Shown here piece after piece: positions 35,401 through 43,826 of a stretch of 64,000 bases of DNA. Position 1 is the first letter of the stretch; each line of letters starts with the position of its first letter. This DNA comes from MED-G17 sp963991985. GTDB lineage: Bacteria > Bacteroidota > Bacteroidia > NS11-12g > UBA9320. Made by a program: the position numbers and the translations under genes. The stretch lies in the NCBI GenBank assembly GCA_963991985.1, contig CAXDRX010000003.1, positions 62,001 to 126,000 of the forward strand, given 5' to 3'. The notes beneath the pieces were generated by a model. The model saw only the letters and a program-made list of their open reading frames with translations, was not told where the DNA came from and made no database searches.

Positions 35401-37377
35401 TTACCGAACAACATTCATTTTCTTAGTGACTCGATATCCTTGGGCAGACAGGGTATAAAAATATATTCCTGTATTCAATTGACTTCCATCAATAGTGACA
35501 ATATGATTTCCCTTGGGCAATTCGCCAAGATTTCGCTTGATAAGCTGTTTCCCCGTTAAATCAAATACACCCAACTCCAAAGAACTTGACTCATTGAGGA
35601 AAATCGTGACTTCTGTTTGATAAGCAAATGGATTCGGAGAATTTTGACCGACAACAAAAACCTGAGGATCTCTCTGAATTCTATTTTCGCCCAACGTATG
35701 TTGTCCTATAGAATTTGAAGTGATTTCAGAGGTAGGGATAGCTGCGTAGTAAATATCCACTTTTTCATTCGGATGTAATCCAGTATTTCCATCATTCTGC
35801 AAATGGGTGCCTGGGATGTTGTCTACTTGAAAAATCAAATGTAAATAATCATTGGCTTGCTTAGCAACACATCCAAAGGTCGCCTCTTTTTGTCGCATTT
35901 GAGTAATGTTTTGAGGACCTTGCCAAGTCAAACCTCCATCGGTTGAGTAGGAGACCAAAACGTCTCTAAAGTTGGCATTGAATAAACTAATATCTGTTTC
36001 TATGGCCGAGGAGTAAGTGACATAAAGCGTTCCATCTGGACCTATGGAGGCACTTGGTTGGGTTAAAACACTGGTATTCCCATATCTGGCGGCAAAACTT
36101 CTATCAGAAGGAAGATTGCCTGTTGCATCTAAAGAAGCAATAGTCTCTTGGGTAATATCAATCTGGTTGTTGGCATCCATATCAATAGTAGAACCAGCCA
36201 AACGAGATGTATCTATACCTTCTTTCCAGTGCCTAATCTGAGCCGCTCCAGGCCAGAAAGAATAGCCATCTACTGTAGTGTCATTGTCTCCAACATACGT
36301 GAGACCCCAAAAGGCATGCACTTTCCCGTCATTGTCAATAATTACCTCCACGGAGCCATCGTTGTTGGGTACCCTGCCATCGCCTGTTTGCTCATCAAAA
36401 GGAATATATTGATTGCCATCGAAAGGTGTAAAAGCAAAAGAATCTGCAATGATACGGGTAAAATTGTCACCATAATCTGTTGATTTCCAAACGGCCACTT
36501 CATTTCCTACCCCACCGATGCAGATGGCTACAATATTGTCTTTGGCATCAATGGCATAGCTATCTCCGCCCCCATTGTCATATTTTGTATTGTCATAACC
36601 TGGCAATAAAATATGTTCAATATCCCAAGTTGCTCCACCGTCGGAAGATTTTGAATACGTAGTTGGACTTGAAATACCATCTTTTGTTACAACGGGAACC
36701 CCCGCATCTTCACTCGCCCAGTAGTTGGAAATCGTATATATGTTGTTTCCACTTGCAGCAGATCGGTTCCATATAGGCACTCGTTCTTCTGAAGTTGTCA
36801 AATCGTCCAAAACTCGCGTACCGTTTCCGTCACTGAAATTGGTACCTTGACCCATATTTTTTGCCAATACAAATCCACCATCATTGGATGAGTGTGCCAT
36901 CACAAACTCAGAACCATCTGCCAAAATACCAATGGACGGCCATCCTGTTCTTACCACAGATTCAATTCGGGAGGAAACCGGTGTTTGCCAATCCACTCTA
37001 TCCGTACTATAGTTGTACCCTGTTCCCCTGTCGGGCCAACCAATCGTATTGTTTGGCGAAGAAGTCCAAACTGCAGAAACTGCACCATTGTCCAACAAAT
37101 GAATTCTTCTTCCAACGGAGGCGTTGGTCTGTAAATCGTAGAATGATTCACCTATCTTAATAAAATTGTAGTTGATTAGTTTGTTAAGAACAGAAATATT
37201 TCTTGTTGGGGAATTACTTGACCCGCTAGAGACTGGATAAGCCTGAATACCGTTTTGAGTAATTTGAGCGTTTTGTGGTTGCTTCATGTCCTTACTTTCC
37301 TCAACCAGTGAAACCTCTTGGCCCCATGCAGTTATATAGATTAATAAAGACAATTGTATTGATATAATTTTTTTCAT
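35401..37377 (-). CDS. T9SS-secreted BNR-repeat (sialidase-fold) protein
   Basis: This 658-residue exported protein has a signal peptide (residues 1-19) and a beta-propeller region with Asp-box repeats: SSDGGATW, STDYGDNF and STDGGLTW. It ends in a T9SS type A sorting domain (NSPNPFAYQTEVTIFL ... VFDLTGKQL ... LNTGIYFYTL ... KKMNVV). Asp boxes mark the fold, not sialidase activity; I cannot see the arginine triad of real sialidases with confidence. It may be a surface adhesin or glycan-acting enzyme. A TATTTTTA box lies 18 bases before the ATG. Confidence 0.85.
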   Translation of the reverse strand: MKKIISIQLSLLIYITAWGQEVSLVEESKDMKQPQNAQITQNGIQAYPVSSGSSNSPTRNISVLNKLINYNFIKIGESFYDLQTNASVGRRIHLLDNGAVSAVWTSSPNNTIGWPDRGTGYNYSTDRVDWQTPVSSRIESVVRTGWPSIGILADGSEFVMAHSSNDGGFVLAKNMGQGTNFSDGNGTRVLDDLTTSEERVPIWNRSAASGNNIYTISNYWASEDAGVPVVTKDGISSPTTYSKSSDGGATWDIEHILLPGYDNTKYDNGGGDSYAIDAKDNIVAICIGGVGNEVAVWKSTDYGDNFTRIIADSFAFTPFDGNQYIPFDEQTGDGRVPNNDGSVEVIIDNDGKVHAFWGLTYVGDNDTTVDGYSFWPGAAQIRHWKEGIDTSRLAGSTIDMDANNQIDITQETIASLDATGNLPSDRSFAARYGNTSVLTQPSASIGPDGTLYVTYSSAIETDISLFNANFRDVLVSYSTDGGLTWQGPQNITQMRQKEATFGCVAKQANDYLHLIFQVDNIPGTHLQNDGNTGLHPNEKVDIYYAAIPTSEITSNSIGQHTLGENRIQRDPQVFVVGQNSPNPFAYQTEVTIFLNESSSLELGVFDLTGKQLIKRNLGELPKGNHIVTIDGSQLNTGIYFYTLSAQGYRVTKKMNVVR

Positions 37378-37395
37378 ATTAAATCAAATTTAACC

Positions 37396-37403
37396 TAAAA
37401 ATA
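37396..37403 (-). promoter_or_regulatory. -7-like element TATTTTTA before the BNR-repeat gene
   Basis: One mismatch from TAnnTTTG (last base A). It lies 18 bases before the ATG, a longer leader than at most other genes of this window. Confidence 0.3.
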
Positions 37404-37429
37404 AAACTATAGGACATTTGAAATTGGAC

Positions 37430-38425
37430 TTATTTAAGTTTCAGGCGGCAAGCCAATTCTTTTAAAAGCGCTAAGTCATTTCTTTGACTTCCTTCAATCC
37501 CTTTGTTTTGTAAGTCTATTTGTTGAAGAATAGAAATATTCATCGCCACTTTTTTTACGTCCATGCGCGAAGCAAAATTCTGTATTGCCTTATTCATTTT
37601 GTACCTCTCTGAAGGCAATTTTAGTGCGAGTAGTGTTTTGCTGAAAAAATTAAATAAAGAAGAAACAACCATCACAGGAGGGACTTTCTTAGAGTTCTGA
37701 CCAAAATGCATGAGAATTTTTAAAGTTTTGTCAAAATTTCCAACTCCTATTGCTTGCTGAAGTTCATAGAGATTAAATTCTCTGTCTATGGAGGCAAAAT
37801 GAAAAAATTGCGCTTCACTGATGGCTTTCATTCCTTCTGTTTTTGAATCGTTTTTGATTCGATTGATGGTCTGAACAATCCCTTGAAGGTTGCTGCCAAA
37901 AAATTCCAGAAACAATTGAGCTACATTCATGGGTACTTCTAAATGATTCTGCTTGCCATAGTTTTGAACAAAGTTTGGGACCTCGAAATCTCTTAGTTCC
38001 TCACATGTCAAAACCAAAAATTTTTTGAGTGCTTTCCCAAGTTTACTATTCGATCTGATTTTCCCTTTCCTGTGCACCAAAATTAGTTTGGTACTCTCAA
38101 CAGGTTTGTTCACATAGTTTTCAAGTTGGTCTAAGGATCTGCATTGTTGTGCTTCTTTTAGGATTATAACCTGATATTTTGCCATCATTGGCAAACGACG
38201 GCAAGCCGCTACCAAATCATTTGCATGGATTTCTTTTCCATAAAACACGTTTTGATTGAATGCTTTTTCTGTTTCTGAAAGCAAGTTGTTTTCCAAAATT
38301 TCCAAGGCTTTGTCAAGAAAATAGCTTTCTGTTCCCTGAAGAAGGACCACCGGTGGCAAATCCTTTGATTTTGTCCGTTCTGAGATATCATTAATTTGCG
38401 AAAAAATACTTGGTTTGGAGGACAT
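37430..38425 (-). CDS. holA: DNA polymerase III subunit delta
   Basis: This 331-residue protein is the clamp-loader subunit that opens the sliding clamp. It shows the N-terminal LLQGTESYFLDKALEIL helix, QVIILKEAQQC, and in domain III the REFNLYELQQAIGVGNFDKTLKIL and LFNFFSKTLLALKL segments. The sequence is divergent, as is normal for this subunit. The 5' end faces the HsdR-N-like gene across 34 bases. Confidence 0.9.
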   Translation of the reverse strand: MSSKPSIFSQINDISERTKSKDLPPVVLLQGTESYFLDKALEILENNLLSETEKAFNQNVFYGKEIHANDLVAACRRLPMMAKYQVIILKEAQQCRSLDQLENYVNKPVESTKLILVHRKGKIRSNSKLGKALKKFLVLTCEELRDFEVPNFVQNYGKQNHLEVPMNVAQLFLEFFGSNLQGIVQTINRIKNDSKTEGMKAISEAQFFHFASIDREFNLYELQQAIGVGNFDKTLKILMHFGQNSKKVPPVMVVSSLFNFFSKTLLALKLPSERYKMNKAIQNFASRMDVKKVAMNISILQQIDLQNKGIEGSQRNDLALLKELACRLKLK

Positions 38426-38459
38426 TTACTTTTTGGAAACACGAATTAAGCAAAAGGAA

Positions 38460-38864
38460 ATGAATGGAAAAATTCATCTATACTCAATACTAAGGAAAAA
38501 ATATTTGATAAAAACGCCAGAAGAAACGGTTCGACAGTGTTTTGTAAATTTTCTTATCGAAAAAAAAGAATATCCAAAATCATTAATGAAGGAAGAGTGC
38601 AATGTTCCAATCAACGGAATGCAGAAAAGAGCTGATTTGGTTGTTTATAAGCCCAATCTAACGCCTATTTTTTTGGCCGAATTTAAGTCGCCAAAAGTAA
38701 AACTTGATCATTCAACAGCATTTCAAATCGCTCGTTATAATTTTGTACTTCAGGTTCCTGTTTTAGTGGTTTCTAATTTGTCCCAAACCTATGTTTTCGA
38801 AAGAAAAAATGGTCACTACCAAGCCCTTCAACACATTCCCGCTTATAATAAATTGCATCTTTAA
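38460..38864 (+). CDS. HsdR N-terminal-domain-like protein (PD-(D/E)XK fold)
   Basis: This 134-residue stand-alone protein resembles the N-terminal nuclease domain of type I restriction subunit R. The motif RADLVVYKPNLTPIFLAEFK gives Asp59 and Glu74-x-Lys76, the expected catalytic arrangement, followed by Gln/Ala/Arg in FQIARYN. No modification or specificity gene is present, so this is not a restriction system. Homologues commonly pair head to head with holA in Bacteroidota. ATG 38460 was chosen over the upstream TTG 38415, which would overlap holA. Confidence 0.85.
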   Translation: MNGKIHLYSILRKKYLIKTPEETVRQCFVNFLIEKKEYPKSLMKEECNVPINGMQKRADLVVYKPNLTPIFLAEFKSPKVKLDHSTAFQIARYNFVLQVPVLVVSNLSQTYVFERKNGHYQALQHIPAYNKLHL

Positions 38865-38885
38865 AATATAAATCACGAAGATTTA

Positions 38886-38893
38886 TATTTTTG
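38886..38893 (+). promoter_or_regulatory. -7 element TATTTTTG before nhaD
   Basis: An exact TAnnTTTG match whose last three bases form the in-frame TTG 38891. If this is the promoter, translation must begin at GTG 38900, 6 bases further on. Confidence 0.45.
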
Positions 38894-38899
38894 CTACCC

Positions 38900-40252
38900 G
38901 TGTGGGGTACTCTTATCATCATTGTGTTTGTAGTTGGATATGCTTGCATTACGCTTGAGCACAATATAAAGGTAGACAAAGCCGCTTCGGCATTGATAAC
39001 CGGAATGCTATGTTGGACGATTTATGTTTTTTCCTTACATGGAAACCACGATGTTGGTCATCTTATTGAACACGGAGACGCATCTATTCCATTTCGTGGT
39101 GGTTTGATTCATCATTTGTATGAAATTGCCAGTATTCTTTTTTTTCTGCTAGGTGCCATGACCATTGTTGAGCTTGTGGATGCTCATGAGGGGTTCTCCA
39201 TCATTACGGATCGAATAAAAACAAATAAGAAGGTCACTCTCCTTTGGATTCTATCCATTCTTACCTTTTTTCTCTCTGCAGCTTTGGACAACTTGACGAC
39301 CTCCATTGTTATGGTTTCTCTTTTGAGAAAATTAATAAAAGATACAGGAACCCGATGGTTTTTTGCGGGTTTTGTTGTGATCGCGGCAAATTCTGGCGGG
39401 GCTTGGTCGCCCATAGGAGATGTTACAACAACCATGCTATGGATAAAGGGTCAACTTCCAAATGTACCCAGTATGATTTTCACCCTGCTCATTCCAAGTT
39501 TGATTTCAATGCTGGTGCCTTTGATAGCTTGTTCCTTTATATTAAAAGGTTCCGTAGAAAGGCCAATGGCAAGTCATGGCGCGGAACATTATCTTCAACC
39601 CGTTTCAAAACGGATCAAAACCCTTGTTTTCTTTGCCGGTGTTTTGGGTCTACTTTTTGTACCTATTTTCAAAACCGTTACGCATTTGCCACCCTTCATG
39701 GGAATGATGCTGAGCTTAGGCGTTCTTTGGGCGATCACAGAAATGTTGCACAAACGAAGTCTAAATAATACCGAAAGAAGACACTTGACTGTAGTAAGTG
39801 TTCTTCAGAAAATTGATGTTGCTAGTGTGCTGTTTTTTTTAGGAATTTTGATGGCGGTAAGTGCTCTTCAAGAGTTTGGACACTTAAATCGTGTTGCCCA
39901 AACCTTGGACAGCCAATTGAAAGATATATACAGTATAAACATTCTTGTGGGATTACTCAGTGCTCTTGTGGACAATGTTCCTCTCGTAGCAGCCGCCCAG
40001 GGCATGTATGAAATTGCGCCGATAGACACCATCGATCCTTGGTCGAAAAATTTTGTATCCAATGGCCCTTTTTGGCAATTCTTGGCTTATTGCGCTGGAA
40101 CTGGAGGAAGTGCACTAATTATTGGTTCTGCTGCTGGAGTAGCCATTATGGGATTGGAAAAAATAGACTTTTTTTGGTATTTAAAGAAAATAAGTTGGCT
40201 TGCCATTTTGGGCTATTTTTCAGGTGCTGCTGCATATATATTGATGTTTTAA
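38900..40252 (+). CDS. nhaD: NhaD-type sodium:proton antiporter
   Basis: This is a polytopic inner-membrane protein of about 450 residues. It resembles the NhaD/ion transporter superfamily: HLYEIASILFFLLGAMTIVELVDAHEGF, SAALDNLTTSIVMVSLLRKL, FVVIAANSGGAWSPIGDVTTTMLWIKG and SALVDNVPLVAAAQGMY. The two DN.T/DN.P sites are typical of the family. It exports sodium in exchange for protons. GTG 38900 is preferred over TTG 38891, which lies within a promoter-like box. The glycosyltransferase gene follows after 4 bases. Confidence 0.92.
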   Translation: MWGTLIIIVFVVGYACITLEHNIKVDKAASALITGMLCWTIYVFSLHGNHDVGHLIEHGDASIPFRGGLIHHLYEIASILFFLLGAMTIVELVDAHEGFSIITDRIKTNKKVTLLWILSILTFFLSAALDNLTTSIVMVSLLRKLIKDTGTRWFFAGFVVIAANSGGAWSPIGDVTTTMLWIKGQLPNVPSMIFTLLIPSLISMLVPLIACSFILKGSVERPMASHGAEHYLQPVSKRIKTLVFFAGVLGLLFVPIFKTVTHLPPFMGMMLSLGVLWAITEMLHKRSLNNTERRHLTVVSVLQKIDVASVLFFLGILMAVSALQEFGHLNRVAQTLDSQLKDIYSINILVGLLSALVDNVPLVAAAQGMYEIAPIDTIDPWSKNFVSNGPFWQFLAYCAGTGGSALIIGSAAGVAIMGLEKIDFFWYLKKISWLAILGYFSGAAAYILMF

Positions 40253-40256
40253 GGGG

Positions 40257-40994
40257 ATGTATAAAAATCAAAAAATTGCGGTTGTCCTTCCTGCTTACAA
40301 TGCAGAACAAACGCTTGAGAAAACTTACAAAGAGATTCCTCACCACTGGGTTGACGAAGTTATTTTGGTTGACGATGCGAGTAAGGATAAGACTTCCGAA
40401 ATTGGTCACAAAATTGGCATAAAACATATCGTAATACATCAAAATAATAGAGGATATGGAGGGAACCAAAAATCGTGTTACAAAAAGGCCTTGGAGTTGG
40501 GCGTGGATATGGTTATCATGCTTCATCCCGATTATCAATATACTCCACAACTTGTTGAAGCTATGGTAAGCATCATTGGGAATGGGGTTTATCCTGTAGT
40601 CTTTGGAAGTCGAATTCTTGGGAAAGGAGCATTGAAAGGTGGCATGCCTCTATATAAATACATTGCCAATCGATTTCTTACGCTAGCGCAAAACATAATT
40701 ATTGGTCAAAAATTGTCTGAATATCATACCGGTTACAGAGCATTTCATACGGATGTATTGAGAACCATCAACTTCGAGAAAAACTCCGACGATTTTATCT
40801 TTGACAACCAAGTGATTGCTCAAATTTTTAGTAAAGGATTCGAAATCGGTGAAATAACATGCCCAACAAAATATTTCGAAGAAGCTTCCTCAATTAATTT
40901 TAGGAGAAGCTTAAAATACGGCTTTGGTGTATTGAAGACGTCTATAGAATTGAGACTACATATGTGGGGACTTAAACAGGGTAGATACATTTAA
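40257..40994 (+). CDS. Family 2 glycosyltransferase, polyprenyl-phosphate-sugar synthase type
   Basis: This 245-residue protein has a GT-A domain (VVLPAYNAEQTLEKT, ILVDDASKDKT, MLHPDYQYTP as the metal site). It belongs to the dolichyl-phosphate-mannose synthase-like group that charges a lipid carrier or adds one sugar. No C-terminal membrane anchor is seen. A GGGG stretch precedes the ATG directly. It is followed by a GT4 enzyme 17 bases later; both may act in surface glycan assembly. Confidence 0.85.
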   Translation: MYKNQKIAVVLPAYNAEQTLEKTYKEIPHHWVDEVILVDDASKDKTSEIGHKIGIKHIVIHQNNRGYGGNQKSCYKKALELGVDMVIMLHPDYQYTPQLVEAMVSIIGNGVYPVVFGSRILGKGALKGGMPLYKYIANRFLTLAQNIIIGQKLSEYHTGYRAFHTDVLRTINFEKNSDDFIFDNQVIAQIFSKGFEIGEITCPTKYFEEASSINFRRSLKYGFGVLKTSIELRLHMWGLKQGRYI

Positions 40995-41011
40995 GTGCTG
41001 ATTTTGAACAA

Positions 41012-42121
41012 ATGATAAATATTGGTTTTGATGCCAAAAGAATTTTTCAAAATTCAACCGGTCTGGGCAATTATAGCAGAGATTTGGTTCGCAATTTAAA
41101 AATTGAGCACCCAGAAGTAAATTGTTTTTTATTTGGTAAAACAAAAGAACGGCATCCTAAATATTCAGCGGAGTTTGCTGAGTCCTTCAATTACAAAATC
41201 ATTTCTCCAAAGCCTTTTCAGCCCTACGTTTGGTGGAGACGTTTTGGCTTATCTTATGCTTTAAAAAAGCTGGATATTTTCCATGGTCTCAGCAATGAAA
41301 TGCCTACAATTAATCGTGCGTTGAAAATAAAGAAAGTGATTTCGATACATGATGTAATTCACAAGATTTATCCAAAACATTATTCTTTTATTGATCGGCA
41401 ATTTTATCATCAAAAAATTCTTCACGGCACTAAAATGGCAGATAAAATAATTGCCATTAGTGAAAACACAAAGCAAGATTTGATTCTTCATTACCGTCTA
41501 GATGAGAATAAAATTGAGGTGCTACCCCCCAATATTCACCCAGTTTTTTTTGAAAAATCTTCAAGTCAAATTGAAAATTTTCCAGCATTACCAAAAAAAT
41601 ATTTTGTTGTCATTGGGAGCATCACCCCTAGAAAAAATTTGCTGGGGATTATAGAAGCTTATCGACTCATTCATCAAAAGTTGGCAACAAAAGTTGTTGT
41701 CATAGGACACGGCAAAGATTATTTGAGAAAATGTAAAGAAAAAATTGCTGCTTACCATCTAAAAGACAAATTTCACTTTCTAAGCAATGTAAAGAGTATG
41801 GAAATGTTGCGCCATATTTTGTCTGAAAGTGAGGGACTATTGTACCCATCATTTTACGAAGGATTTGGCATTCCTCCAATAGAAGCTATGCTATGCAGGA
41901 TACCTGTCTTGTGCTCCAATGTTTCATCGATGCCCGATGCCACCAATCATTTGGCAAGCTACTGTGATCCAAAAGATGTGGAAGATATAGGCAAAAAAAT
42001 TCTAGATCTTCAAGCAGTTTCACTTCAAAAATTAGTGAAAGCGGAGCAATTTGCAATAAATACTTACAACCGGAAAAATCTGTCCAAAAAATTGATGGAT
42101 ATCTACCAGTCCTTATTTTAG
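41012..42121 (+). CDS. Family 4 glycosyltransferase
   Basis: This 369-residue GT-B enzyme has the N-terminal GLGNYSRDLVRNL loop and the C-terminal nucleotide-sugar site YPSFYEGFGIPPIEAMLCRIPVLCSNVSSMPD, with the EX7E motif. The linker region contains FVVIGSITPRKNL. It probably adds a sugar to a lipopolysaccharide or exopolysaccharide chain. A TGATTTTG string, one mismatch from the -7 consensus, lies 5 bases before the ATG, so it could also have its own promoter. Confidence 0.88.
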   Translation: MINIGFDAKRIFQNSTGLGNYSRDLVRNLKIEHPEVNCFLFGKTKERHPKYSAEFAESFNYKIISPKPFQPYVWWRRFGLSYALKKLDIFHGLSNEMPTINRALKIKKVISIHDVIHKIYPKHYSFIDRQFYHQKILHGTKMADKIIAISENTKQDLILHYRLDENKIEVLPPNIHPVFFEKSSSQIENFPALPKKYFVVIGSITPRKNLLGIIEAYRLIHQKLATKVVVIGHGKDYLRKCKEKIAAYHLKDKFHFLSNVKSMEMLRHILSESEGLLYPSFYEGFGIPPIEAMLCRIPVLCSNVSSMPDATNHLASYCDPKDVEDIGKKILDLQAVSLQKLVKAEQFAINTYNRKNLSKKLMDIYQSLF

Positions 42122-42133
42122 ATTTTTTCCTCC

Positions 42134-42141
42134 TACTTTCG
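42134..42141 (+). promoter_or_regulatory. -7-like element TACTTTCG before the queuosine-precursor transporter
   Basis: One mismatch from TAnnTTTG, located 6 bases before GTG 42148. It supports that GTG as the true start. Confidence 0.35.
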
Positions 42142-42147
42142 CCCCAA

Positions 42148-42903
42148 GTGAAATTTCAATTTCTTTCAAAAGAAAGTATCTTATTTGTTTGCTTGGGGGG
42201 CGTGTTTGTCTCCAATGCTCTTTTGGCCGAATTTATTGGTGTCAAAATTTTTTCTGTAGAAAAATCTCTGGGATTGGTAGCTTCCAAAGTGCCTTTTGGT
42301 CCCTTCGATATGACAGCAGGCGTCTTGCTGTGGCCCTTTGTTTTTGTGCTTACAGACGTAATTAATGAGTATTACGGGAAAAGAGGGGTGTTTTTTCTGT
42401 CGGTTTTCACTGCCATTCTAATTTCCTATAGTTTTTTAGTCGTCAAATTAAGTATCTCTGCAGCACCTGCCTCATGGTGGCCCAAAGTGAATACTGATAA
42501 AAATATCAACGATATGCAAATGGCTTATCAAGCGATTTTTGGCCAAAGCAATTGGATCATTCTTGGGAGTCTCATTGCATTTTTGATTGGGCAAATATTG
42601 GACATTTCCGTATTTAAAATGATCAAAAGGAGAACCGGGGAAAAACTTGTTTGGCTCCGAGCAACTGGTTCTACCCTATTTTCACAAATGGTAGATAGTT
42701 TTGTGGTTTTGTTTGTTGCCTTTTACCTTGGCGCAGGATGGCCATTTTCTCTGGTGCTTTCAATTGCCACAACCAATTATGTATACAAAGTTGTTTTGGC
42801 GATTGTTTTAACCCCTCTGATTTATCTCACCCATGCCTTGATTGACTGGTACTTGGGCATTGAGCTAAGCCAAAAACTCAAGAGCAAAGCACTAAAGTCT
42901 TAG
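42148..42903 (+). CDS. yhhQ: Queuosine precursor transporter (VUT/YhhQ family)
   Basis: This 251-residue inner-membrane protein takes up queuine precursors such as preQ0/preQ1. The family motifs are NALLAEFIGVKIF, GPFDMTAGVLLWPFVFVLTDVINEYYGK and the signature WLRATGSTLFSQMVDSFVV. About six membrane helices are predicted. The start is GTG. The stop TAG overlaps the stop of the convergent transketolase gene. Confidence 0.93.
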   Translation: MKFQFLSKESILFVCLGGVFVSNALLAEFIGVKIFSVEKSLGLVASKVPFGPFDMTAGVLLWPFVFVLTDVINEYYGKRGVFFLSVFTAILISYSFLVVKLSISAAPASWWPKVNTDKNINDMQMAYQAIFGQSNWIILGSLIAFLIGQILDISVFKMIKRRTGEKLVWLRATGSTLFSQMVDSFVVLFVAFYLGAGWPFSLVLSIATTNYVYKVVLAIVLTPLIYLTHALIDWYLGIELSQKLKSKALKS

Positions 42904-43826
42904 TCAAAACTTCTAGCAGTTTGAACGATGTCTGAGACCGACAGGCCATATTTTTCTAATAGTTCTGATGGCTTACCACTTTCACCAAAGCTATCATCAA
43001 CTCCAATTAGTTTCATCTTTGTTGGATGATTCTGTGCCAAAATAGAGGCAACACTCTCTCCCAATCCACCACTTTTCTGGTGTTCTTCCGCTACCAAAAC
43101 TCTACCTGTTTTTTTGGCGGTAGTAAGGATGGCCTCTTTGTCTATAGGCTTTATTGTGTGGATGTTCAATAATTCTACTGAAATACCTTCTTTCTCCAAA
43201 ATCTCCTGGGCTTGCATGGCATACCATACCAAATGTCCTGTCGCCAAAATACTTATATCTCTACCTTCTGTAATCTTTTGTGCTTTTCCAATGATAAATT
43301 CTTGGGTCTCTGAGGTAAAAATGGGCCATTTTGGACGACCAAATCGTAGATAAACAGGTCCATTGTGATGATAAATTGCCTTGGTTGCCAATTTGGTTTG
43401 TAAGTAATCACAAGGGTTGAGGACGGTCATTCCGGGCAACATTTTCATGAGCCCAATATCCTCTAGTATTTGGTGTGTAGCGCCATCTTCCCCTAAGGTG
43501 AGCCCTGCATGTGAGGCACAAATTTTCACATTTTTTTCAGAGTAGGCAATGGACTGACGAATTTGATCGTAAACCCTTCCAGTAGAAAAGTTGGCAAAAG
43601 TACCGGTAAATGGAATAAATCCTGCTGTAGCCAAACCAGCAGCAATGCCCATCATATTCTGTTCAGCGATGCCTACTTGAAAAAATCTCTCGGGGAATGC
43701 CTCTTTAAATTTGTTCATCTTGAGCGAACCTGTAAGGTCTGCACAAAGGGCTACTACCTTTTCATCTTCTTGTCCCAATTCGAAAAGAGCATCGCCAAAC
43801 CCCGATCTTGTGTCTTTATATTCCAT
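42900..43826 (-). CDS. Transketolase, C-terminal half (pyrimidine-binding and C-terminal domains)
   Basis: This 308-residue protein is the second half of a split transketolase. It shows the pyrimidine-domain start (SGFGDALFELG, ALCADLTGSLKM), FFQVGIAEQNMMGIAAGLATAG with the cofactor-activating Glu, CASHAGLTLGEDGATHQ, and a C-terminal domain (LLNIHTIKPID, EEHQKSGGLGESVA). It should pair with the N-terminal half at 45210-46052. A VWA protein gene lies between them; its stop shares a base with this ATG (TAATG). Confidence 0.92.
   Translation of the reverse strand: MEYKDTRSGFGDALFELGQEDEKVVALCADLTGSLKMNKFKEAFPERFFQVGIAEQNMMGIAAGLATAGFIPFTGTFANFSTGRVYDQIRQSIAYSEKNVKICASHAGLTLGEDGATHQILEDIGLMKMLPGMTVLNPCDYLQTKLATKAIYHHNGPVYLRFGRPKWPIFTSETQEFIIGKAQKITEGRDISILATGHLVWYAMQAQEILEKEGISVELLNIHTIKPIDKEAILTTAKKTGRVLVAEEHQKSGGLGESVASILAQNHPTKMKLIGVDDSFGESGKPSELLEKYGLSVSDIVQTARSFD

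Noticed and set aside
35401..37377. Calling the BNR-repeat protein a sialidase
   Set aside because: Asp boxes mark only the propeller fold; catalytic residues could not be identified.
38460..38864. Remnant of a type I restriction-modification system
   Set aside because: No hsdM, hsdS or helicase motor is present, and the short form beside holA is a recurring arrangement in the phylum.
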